A model generated the notes under the pieces. The model was not told the origin of the DNA. It did not search any database and worked only from the letters and a program-made list of their open reading frames with translations. A stretch of 5,493 nucleotides of DNA from positions 1 through 5,493 of the forward strand of contig DKMV01000174.1 of assembly GCA_002469605.1 (NCBI GenBank), written 5' to 3'. Each line of letters begins with the position of its first letter. Position 1 is the stretch's first letter. Origin of the DNA: Leclercia sp. UBA7405 (GTDB lineage: Bacteria > Pseudomonadota > Gammaproteobacteria > Enterobacterales > Enterobacteriaceae). A program made the position numbers and the translations under genes. Positions 1-5,493 of the stretch are shown piece after piece.

Positions 1-436
1 CGCTGTCCTGCATCATCAGCAGCGAAAAGAAGCGGCCGCGCTGGCGGGGGCGGATGAGCTTGACCACCAGCGCGGTGCGCGGCGGATCGAACAGGGTGCC
101 GCCGAGGCCGGAGATAAAACAGGAGACCCACAGCAGCCAGGGCTCATGGGCGATCCCCATGGTGGCAAACCCCGCCGCGCGCAGCAGCATGCCGGTGACG
201 ATCATCGGTTTGGCACCGAAGCGATCGGCAATGGCGCCGCCAAAAATGCCCAGCCCCTGCTGCACAAACTGGCGTAAGCCGAGGGCAATACCCACCATTA
301 ATGCCGCCCAGCCCATTTGATCCACGAAACGGATCGAAATAAGCGGAAAAACGACAAAAAAGCCAAGCACCACCAGCATGTTATCGATAAGAAGGAAATA
401 TTTACCCAGGCTCCGGGCCTGCGAGATGCGGGACAT
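1..436 (-). CDS. mdtH: MdtH, MFS multidrug efflux transporter (N-terminal part, runs off window)
   Basis: Inner-membrane transporter of the major facilitator superfamily, assigned in E. coli to proton-driven drug export. Translating the minus strand from the ATG at 436 gives 145 residues with no stop, beginning [14 protein letters not shown]; the family is about 400 residues, so roughly the first third is present. Visible are a first hydrophobic helix (about residues 14-34), a second (about 45-66), the MFS loop motif A between helices 2 and 3 ([12 protein letters not shown], residues 66-77), further hydrophobic stretches near 78-92 and 98-114, and a basic cytoplasmic segment (RPRQRGRF, 129-136). 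A strong ribosome site, GGAGG on the minus strand at 445-441, lies 4 bases before the ATG and fixes the start. It is divergent from rimJ. I recognise the N-terminus as that of enterobacterial MdtH; the substrate is not deducible here. I could not pick a convincing promoter for it. Confidence 0.93.
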   Translation of the reverse strand, partial: MSRISQARSLGKYFLLIDNMLVVLGFFVVFPLISIRFVDQMGWAALMVGIALGLRQFVQQGLGIFGGAIADRFGAKPMIVTGMLLRAAGFATMGIAHEPWLLWVSCFISGLGGTLFDPPRTALVVKLIRPRQRGRFFSLLMMQDS

Positions 437-526
437 TTCCCCTCCGGGAAATTAAAAAGGTAAGCGCGCTAATATTCTGCGGGGTAAGCGTTGGATTTCC
501 CACCCCGCCGGTGACAATATTTTTTT

Positions 527-545
527 ATCAAAAGGAGACTTTGAT
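527..545. repeat. Imperfect inverted repeat in the mdtH-rimJ intergenic region
   Basis: ATCAAA at 527-532 is complementary to TTTGAT at 540-545, with 7 bases between. It lies in the A/T-rich part of the divergent intergenic region, about 50 bases upstream of the rimJ -35 element. It could be a protein-binding site or chance in A/T-rich DNA. I do not recognise it as the site of a named regulator. Confidence 0.3.
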
Positions 546-566
546 TTAGCCTTTTCATCGTAAAGT

Positions 567-603
567 GTGAAAAGTCACGAAAATGGTATGTCACTGTTTT
601 CAC
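567..603. promoter_or_regulatory. Dyad overlapping the rimJ -35 region (candidate operator)
   Basis: GTGAAAA at 567-573 is a perfect inverted copy of TTTTCAC at 597-603, so the arms are about three helical turns apart from start to start. Inside it GTCAC occurs twice in direct orientation (574-578 and 590-594). The right arm overlaps the rimJ -35 hexamer, a position where a bound protein would compete with RNA polymerase. The arms and their position are seen directly; a regulatory role is inference. rimJ expression in E. coli is reported to respond to temperature and H-NS, but nothing here identifies a binding protein. Confidence 0.4.
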
Positions 604-627
604 AGACGGGAGCCGCGCAGGTATAGT
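599..627 (+). promoter_or_regulatory. Sigma-70 promoter of rimJ
   Basis: A -35 hexamer TTCACA (599-604, five of six consensus bases) and a -10 hexamer TATAGT (622-627, five of six) are separated by exactly 17 bases. Transcription would start near 634, leaving a short leader of about 35 bases before the rimJ ATG. It is the best sigma-70 match I found in the intergenic region and is correctly oriented for the rimJ-yceH-yceM group. The start site itself is inferred. Confidence 0.7.
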
Positions 628-654
628 AAAGCAAACGGGCGATGTTGTTACGTG

Positions 655-660
655 AAGGAG
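655..660 (+). promoter_or_regulatory. Ribosome binding site that fixes the rimJ start
   Basis: AAGGAG lies 8 bases before the ATG at 669. The longer reading frame from the ATG at 642 would place this site inside the coding region and has no Shine-Dalgarno sequence of its own. The start at 669 also gives the family N-terminus [10 protein letters not shown]. Confidence 0.85.
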
Positions 661-668
661 TGGTATCA

Positions 669-1253
669 ATGTTTGGCTATCGCAGTAATGTGCCGAAAGT
701 GCGTCTGACGACCGATCGGCTGGTTGTCCGGCTGGTTCACGAGCGTGATGCCTGGCGTCTGGCGGACTATTACGCCGAAAATCGCCAGTTTTTAAAACCC
801 TGGGAGCCCGTTCGGGATGAAAGCCACTGCTATCCCTCCGGCTGGCAGGCACGGCTGGGCATGATTGCCGAGTTTCATAAGCAGGGGTCTGCCTTCTATT
901 TTGCGCTGCTCGATCCCGATGAAAAAGAGATTGTCGGCATCGCCAACTTTTCCAACGTGGTACGGGGCTCCTTTCACGCCTGCTATCTCGGCTATTCCAT
1001 CGGCCAGAAATGGCAGGGGCAGGGGTTAATGTTCGAGGCGCTGACGGCAGCCATTCGTTATATGCAGCGCACCCAGCATATTCACCGCATTATGGCCAAC
1101 TACATGCCGCACAATCAGCGCAGCGGCGACCTGCTGGCGCGCCTCGGTTTTGAAAAAGAGGGCTACGCGAAAGATTACCTGCTGATTAACGGCGAGTGGC
1201 GGGACCATGTCCTGACGGCGCTGACAACTAAAGAGTGGAGCGCCGGGCGCTAA
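669..1253 (+). CDS. rimJ: RimJ, N-alpha-acetyltransferase of ribosomal protein S5
   Basis: Cytoplasmic GNAT-fold enzyme that transfers acetyl from acetyl-CoA to the N-terminus of 30S protein S5; in E. coli it is also linked to 30S subunit assembly. The product is 194 residues, the same length as E. coli RimJ as I recall it. The start at 669 is chosen over the in-frame ATG at 642 because AAGGAG sits 8 bases upstream and the protein then begins [10 protein letters not shown]. Visible are the RimJ/RimL-type start ([10 protein letters not shown], residues 14-23), the acetyl-CoA pyrophosphate-binding loop ([10 protein letters not shown], 112-121), and the C-terminal GNAT part with HNQRS (148-152), [10 protein letters not shown] (156-165) and WRDHV (177-181). 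It is first in a tight rimJ-yceH-yceM cluster: its stop codon overlaps the ribosome site of yceH. A near-consensus sigma-70 promoter lies about 40 bases upstream. The related paralogues RimL and RimI fit less well by length and N-terminus. Confidence 0.96.
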   Translation: MFGYRSNVPKVRLTTDRLVVRLVHERDAWRLADYYAENRQFLKPWEPVRDESHCYPSGWQARLGMIAEFHKQGSAFYFALLDPDEKEIVGIANFSNVVRGSFHACYLGYSIGQKWQGQGLMFEALTAAIRYMQRTQHIHRIMANYMPHNQRSGDLLARLGFEKEGYAKDYLLINGEWRDHVLTALTTKEWSAGR

Positions 1254-1262
1254 GGAGTAAGC

Positions 1263-1913
1263 ATGAAATATCAGTTAACGGCTACGGAGGCGCGCATCGT
1301 GGGTTGCCTGCTGGAAAAACAGGTCACCACCCCCGAACAGTATCCGCTCTCCATCAATGCGGTGACCCTCGCCTGTAACCAGAAAACCAACCGCGAGCCG
1401 GTAATGAACCTCACCGAAGGCGAGGTGCAGGAGGTGCTGGATGCGCTGGTGAAGCGCCACTATCTGCGCACGGTCAGCGGCTTTGGCAACCGCGTCACCA
1501 AATACGAACAGCGCTTTTGCAACTCGGAATTTGGCGATCTGAAGCTCAACCCGGCGGAGGTGGCGGTTATTACCACCCTGCTGCTGCGCGGGGCGCAGAC
1601 ACCGGGAGAGCTGCGCAGCCGCGCCTCCCGCATGCATGAATTTACGGACGTGCAGCAGGTTGAGCAGACGCTCGAAACCCTGGCCAGCCGGGAAGATGGC
1701 CCCTTTGTGTTACGCCTGGCGCGCGAGCCGGGCAAGCGCGAAAGCCGCTATATGCATCTCTTCAGCGGCGATGTTGAAACGCTAATTAACGTGGTAGAGG
1801 CGGCGGCGTCCGTCGCTGACGAAAGCCTGCTCGCCCGCGTTGAGGCGCTGGAGAGTGAGGTTGCCGAGTTAAAGCAGCGGCTCGATTCACTGCTGGCACA
1901 TTTAGGGGATTAA
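1263..1913 (+). CDS. yceH: YceH, DUF480 double winged-helix protein of unknown role
   Basis: The product is 216 residues, close to the 215 I recall for E. coli YceH. The family (DUF480) is conserved in proteobacteria and has two winged-helix-like domains, but no established function that I know of. Domain 1 covers about residues 1-82 (conserved [11 protein letters not shown] 20-30, NQKTNREP 39-46, TVSGFGNRV 70-78). Domain 2 covers about 95-167 ([20 protein letters not shown] 98-117, [12 protein letters not shown] 152-163). After a low-complexity linker (about 170-188), the C-terminus is a short leucine-zipper-like coiled coil with hydrophobic residues at 193, 196, 200, 203, 207, 210 and 214, suggesting dimerisation. 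There is no signal peptide or membrane segment. TAAGGAG overlapping the rimJ stop, 5 bases before the ATG, serves as ribosome site. Only 2 bases separate its stop from yceM. The winged-helix fold suggests nucleic-acid or protein binding; that is inference. Confidence 0.93.
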   Translation: MKYQLTATEARIVGCLLEKQVTTPEQYPLSINAVTLACNQKTNREPVMNLTEGEVQEVLDALVKRHYLRTVSGFGNRVTKYEQRFCNSEFGDLKLNPAEVAVITTLLLRGAQTPGELRSRASRMHEFTDVQQVEQTLETLASREDGPFVLRLAREPGKRESRYMHLFSGDVETLINVVEAAASVADESLLARVEALESEVAELKQRLDSLLAHLGD

Positions 1914-1915
1914 GA

Positions 1916-2839
1916 GTGACAAAATTACGCGTAGGTGTGGTGGGCTTAGGCGGTATTGCCCAGAAAGCATGGCTGCCGGTGCTGGGGGCCGCGACGGACT
2001 GGACGCTGCAGGGGGCCTGGTCCCCGACAAAAGAGAAGGCGCAGCGCATCTGTGAAACCTGGCGCATGCCTTACGCCGGGTCGCTGGTGGATCTGGCCCG
2101 GGAGTGCGACGCCGTTTTCGTGCATACCTCTACCGCCACCCACTATCAGGTGGTCAGCGAGCTGTTAAACGCCGGGGTTCACGTCTGCGTGGACAAGCCG
2201 CTGGCAGATAACCTTCAGGATGCTGAACGGCTGATCGAACTGGCAGCGCGCAAACATCTCACCCTGATGGTGGGCTTTAACCGCCGCTTCGCGCCCTTAT
2301 ACCAGCAGCTTAAAAGCCAGCTGAACGGGGCCGCCTCTCTGCGGATGGATAAACATCGCACCGACAGCGTTGGCCCGGCCGATCTGCGTTTTACCCTCCT
2401 CGATGACTATCTGCACGTGGTGGACACCGCCCTGTGGCTGGCGGGCGGCAGCGCTCAGCTTAATAGCGGCACGCTGCAGGCCAACGATGAGGGGGAGATG
2501 GTCTATGCCGAACACCACTTCAGCAGTGGCCAGCTGCAGATAACCACCTCGATGCACCGCCGGGCGGGGAGCCAGCGCGAGTGGGTGCAGGCCGTGACCG
2601 ACGGCGCGCTGCTGGACGTGACCGACATGCGCGAGTGGCGGGAAGAGCGGGGGCAGGGGGTGGTCCAGGCGCCGGTACCCGGCTGGCAGAGCACCCTTGA
2701 ACAGCGCGGTTTCGCCGGCTGTGCCCTTCACTTTATTGAATGCGTGCAAAATCAGACGGTTCCGCAAACCGCCGGTGAGCAGGCGATTCTGGCCCAGCGC
2801 ATCGTCGAGAAGCTGTGGCGTGAGGCGATGAGCGAGTAA
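1916..2839 (+). CDS. yceM: YceM (MviM), Gfo/Idh/MocA-family oxidoreductase, substrate unknown
   Basis: Predicted cytoplasmic NAD(P)-dependent oxidoreductase of 307 residues, the length I recall for the E. coli protein (also called MviM). Domain 1 is a Rossmann fold with the dinucleotide loop GVVGLGGIA (residues 7-15). The family's usual EKP motif at the junction with the second domain reads DKP here (93-95, in CVDKPLADN). FNRRF follows at 121-125. In the alpha/beta substrate domain, D163 and H167 are spaced like the catalytic D-x3-H of the family (DDYLHVVD, 163-170). The start is GTG at 1916, two bases after the yceH stop, with AGGGGA 6 bases upstream inside the yceH end; this points to translational coupling. 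No substrate has been established that I know of. The old name mviM comes from its position next to murJ (mviN) in Salmonella and does not prove a role in virulence or cell-wall synthesis. Confidence 0.94.
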   Translation: MTKLRVGVVGLGGIAQKAWLPVLGAATDWTLQGAWSPTKEKAQRICETWRMPYAGSLVDLARECDAVFVHTSTATHYQVVSELLNAGVHVCVDKPLADNLQDAERLIELAARKHLTLMVGFNRRFAPLYQQLKSQLNGAASLRMDKHRTDSVGPADLRFTLLDDYLHVVDTALWLAGGSAQLNSGTLQANDEGEMVYAEHHFSSGQLQITTSMHRRAGSQREWVQAVTDGALLDVTDMREWREERGQGVVQAPVPGWQSTLEQRGFAGCALHFIECVQNQTVPQTAGEQAILAQRIVEKLWREAMSE

Positions 2840-2908
2840 ATTCCGGCGCCAGGGGTTAACCTCTGTAACATCTGCCGATAGTAATTCCGCGCAATCCGGG
2901 TAGACTAA

Positions 2909-4504
<1,596 letters not shown>

Positions 4505-4507
4505 ACG

Positions 4508-4537
4508 AAAAAAGGGGAGCAACCTCTGCTGCTCCCC
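4508..4537 (-). terminator. Rho-independent terminator of flgMN, between convergent murJ and flgN
   Basis: GGGGAGCA (4514-4521) pairs perfectly with TGCTCCCC (4530-4537) around an 8-base loop. Read on the minus strand, the stem is followed directly by six T (4513-4508), a classical intrinsic terminator 21 bases after the flgN stop. Read on the plus strand, 9 bases after the murJ stop, the stem is preceded by A and followed by GAATCG with no T-tract, so it would end murJ transcripts poorly by itself but may protect their 3' end. Confidence 0.85.
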
Positions 4538-4558
4538 GAATCGTTGTATCGCCTGCGC

Positions 4559-4981
4559 TTAGATCGAAAACTTCTTCCCGCCGCCGCGTGAACTGGCCTG
4601 CTGCCCGTCCGCGCCGTATAACCCCGGCTCCTGATGCGGCTTCAGCACTTCCAGCGCCTGCTGGTTGCGAACGATCTGTCCTTCCAGAAGCCAGCCGTTG
4701 TGCTGGTTAAGGTCGCGCAGATGCTGCGTTTTCTCTGTAATTGTCTGCCAGCGCGCGGCGAAATCATCATTGGCGCTGCGCTGGACGTTCTGCTCAGCGC
4801 GTCGCTGCTGCTCCAGATAGTCCAGGGTGGCGAGCAGCGAGCTTTTGTCTTCAGTAATACGCTGAAGCGCGCTGCCGCTAATGTTCCCGGCCGAGAGCTG
4901 CTGTTGCTCAGCGTCCATTACCGTTTTCAGGTCGTTCAGAACAACCGTCATTTGATCCAGAATTTCCGAGAGACGACTCAT
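4559..4981 (-). CDS. flgN: FlgN, export chaperone for the flagellar hook-associated proteins FlgK and FlgL
   Basis: Small cytoplasmic type III export chaperone that binds the C-termini of FlgK and FlgL before their export through the flagellar secretion apparatus. The product is 140 residues, compared with about 138-140 in E. coli and Salmonella. It starts MSRLSEILDQM and is mostly helical and charged: helix regions about 1-30, 36-62 and 73-115, with the conserved LNQHNGWLLEGQI (91-103), LKPHQEP (113-119) and LYGADGQ (121-127). The C-terminal tail is flexible and basic (RGGGKKFSI, 132-140). It begins 8 bases after the flgM stop, and there is only a weak GAG-type ribosome site within the last flgM codons, so coupled translation with flgM is likely. 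It is expected to be transcribed with flgM from the sigma-28 promoter and by read-through from flgA. A strong terminator follows. Confidence 0.96.
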   Translation of the reverse strand: MSRLSEILDQMTVVLNDLKTVMDAEQQQLSAGNISGSALQRITEDKSSLLATLDYLEQQRRAEQNVQRSANDDFAARWQTITEKTQHLRDLNQHNGWLLEGQIVRNQQALEVLKPHQEPGLYGADGQQASSRGGGKKFSI

Positions 4982-4989
4982 ACGGTTAT

Positions 4990-5277
4990 TTACTCTAAGA
5001 AACTTTGCGCTTCCTGAATCAGCGCGTCAGCGATTTTGCTGGTGTCCATTTTCAGTTCGCCGTTGCGAATGGCGGTTTTAAGCGCTTCAACGCGCTCCAT
5101 ATTGATATCGTTACTGCCGGGCTGCATCAGCTTCGCCTGGGCATCGCTCAGCGTGACGCTGGTGCTGTTCGCGGTCGCCGTTTTTTCCAGGCGAGCTTTT
5201 GGCGTGGCAGGGTCATTCGTTTCGCGAGGTTGTACAGTGCTAACCGGCTTCAGGGGCGATGTACGATCAATGCTCAT
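4990..5277 (-). CDS. flgM: FlgM, anti-sigma-28 factor
   Basis: Binds the flagellar sigma factor FliA (sigma-28) and holds class 3 flagellar genes off until the hook-basal body is complete, when FlgM is exported through it. The product is 95 residues; E. coli FlgM is 97 as I recall, and here the C-terminus ends SFLE, slightly shorter and different. The N-terminal half ([10 protein letters not shown], then a Thr/Ala/Lys-rich stretch to about 40) matches the disordered export part. The C-terminal half carries the sigma-28-binding helices: [10 protein letters not shown] (41-50), [17 protein letters not shown] (59-75) and [14 protein letters not shown] (78-91). A GAGGA ribosome site on the minus strand (5289-5285) lies 7 bases before the ATG at 5277. 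It sits between flgA and flgN, 8 bases from flgN, and has its own sigma-28 promoter upstream, giving the known negative feedback loop on sigma-28. Confidence 0.96.
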   Translation of the reverse strand: MSIDRTSPLKPVSTVQPRETNDPATPKARLEKTATANSTSVTLSDAQAKLMQPGSNDINMERVEALKTAIRNGELKMDTSKIADALIQEAQSFLE

Positions 5278-5337
5278 TGTGTTGTCCTCATCGAGGGTTC
5301 GCGGCGTAGGCGCCTGACATCATCATTAGTTACTACT

Positions 5338-5364
5338 TTATCGGCAGCGGCCGCGAAATCTTTA
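5338..5364 (-). promoter_or_regulatory. Sigma-28 (FliA) class 3 promoter of flgMN
   Basis: On the minus strand a -35 element TAAAGATT (5364-5357) and a -10 element GCCGATAA (5345-5338) are separated by 11 bases. The -10 equals the enterobacterial sigma-28 consensus, the -35 differs from TAAAGTTT at one base, and the spacing is the usual one. It lies 61-87 bases before the flgM ATG, so flgM and flgN can be made late in flagellar assembly in addition to read-through from the flgA class 2 promoter outside this window. Confidence 0.9.
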
Positions 5365-5372
5365 AAAAGATT
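5357..5372. repeat. Perfect palindrome coinciding with the flgM -35 element and flgA stop
   Basis: AATCTTT (5357-5363) and AAAGATT (5366-5372) are perfect inverted copies separated by AA. The palindrome contains the whole sigma-28 -35 element (5357-5364) and its other end overlaps the flgA stop codon (5371-5373). As RNA it could form only a weak 6-bp stem with a 4-base loop. It could be a DNA-binding site or a by-product of the promoter sequence. Confidence 0.6.
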
Positions 5373-5493
5373 ACAGGTTAATCAGAATATTCCCATCAGG
5401 ATCGACGGTTCCGCTCACCACCTGGCCTGACGTCATCCTGACGCGGGCATTCTGGGCCACCGCGGCGTTGTTCAGCGCCTGGCCTTCACCGTT
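5371..5493 (-). CDS. flgA: FlgA, flagellar P-ring assembly chaperone (C-terminal 40 residues)
   Basis: Periplasmic chaperone needed to assemble the FlgI P-ring around the flagellar rod. Only the last 40 codons are present; the gene enters from the right edge in frame and ends with TAA at 5373-5371. The tail reads NNAAVAQNARVRM (about 8-20 of the visible part), then SGQVVSGTVD (22-31), then GNILINL at the end. This matches the FlgA C-terminal beta-strand domain as I know it in enterobacteria. The length and signal peptide cannot be checked here. Its stop is 93 bases before the flgM start, and the flgM promoter begins within the last base pairs around the stop. Position upstream of flgM agrees with the flgAMN order. 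Confidence 0.9.
   Translation of the reverse strand, partial: NGEGQALNNAAVAQNARVRMTSGQVVSGTVDPDGNILINL

Noticed and set aside
54..320. Plus-strand open frame of 88 codons
   Set aside because: Antisense to mdtH, whose minus-strand translation is a clear MFS protein; no ribosome site or family resemblance.
512..517. TTGTCA on the minus strand as the mdtH -35 element
   Set aside because: No plausible -10 hexamer at 16-18 bases downstream on that strand.
642..668. Nine-codon upstream extension of rimJ
   Set aside because: The ribosome site AAGGAG lies inside it and the family N-terminus begins at 669.
469..852. Minus-strand open frame of 127 codons covering the intergenic region
   Set aside because: It starts inside rimJ, runs antisense through the rimJ promoter, and its translation resembles no protein I know.
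1275..1637. Long antisense frames over yceH, yceM and murJ (for example 2297-2767 and 4094-4522)
   Set aside because: High-G+C coding sequence produces long open shadows; their translations are Arg/His/Pro-rich with no recognisable domain.
2854..2861. GGTTAACC palindrome just after yceM
   Set aside because: Eight-base palindromes are common by chance, and it has no T-tract or promoter relation.
2901..2906. TAGACT as a -10 element for murJ
   Set aside because: No acceptable -35 hexamer at 16-18 bases upstream and no extended -10 TGN.
5347..5354. GCGGCCGC in the flgM promoter spacer (also at 32-39)
   Set aside because: A restriction-site palindrome in G+C-rich DNA; spacer sequence is not expected to matter and the second copy is inside mdtH.
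5005..5430. Plus-strand frame of 141 codons across flgM and the flgA end
   Set aside because: Antisense to flgM and its promoter, both firmly identified; the frame has no supporting signal.

Overview
The window is a conserved chromosomal segment from a motile member of the Enterobacteriaceae. The gene order mdtH / rimJ - yceH - yceM - murJ / flgN - flgM - flgA is the one I know from Escherichia coli and Salmonella. The proteins read as close but not identical relatives of the E. coli ones, and G+C is high by eye, which suggests an Enterobacter-, Lelliottia- or Citrobacter-like genus. The sequence alone does not fix the genus. I see no insertion sequence, prophage, CRISPR array, RNA gene or toxin-antitoxin pair.

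Left part (1-668): the first 145 codons of the efflux-family transporter gene mdtH run leftward off the window edge. A 232-bp divergent intergenic region separates it from rimJ. It holds a near-consensus sigma-70 promoter for rimJ and a dyad that overlaps the -35 element.

Middle (669-4504): rimJ (ribosomal protein S5 N-terminal acetyltransferase), yceH (DUF480 winged-helix protein of unknown role) and yceM/mviM (Gfo/Idh/MocA-type oxidoreductase) are packed with gaps of 9 and 2 bases and look like one operon. A 129-bp gap with a GC-rich hairpin follows, then murJ, the lipid II flippase of peptidoglycan synthesis.

Right part (4505-5493): on the opposite strand lie flgA (last 40 codons; P-ring assembly chaperone), flgM (anti-sigma-28) and flgN (chaperone for the hook-associated proteins FlgK and FlgL). 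A sigma-28 promoter lies just after flgA and would drive flgMN as a class 3 flagellar unit. A hairpin with a T-tract terminates flgMN and lies between the convergent ends of murJ and flgN.

I found no new biological system here. The points most worth a second look are small regulatory structures: a perfect palindrome that coincides with the flgM -35 element and the flgA stop codon, the dyad at the rimJ promoter, and the hairpin plus weak ribosome site ahead of murJ.
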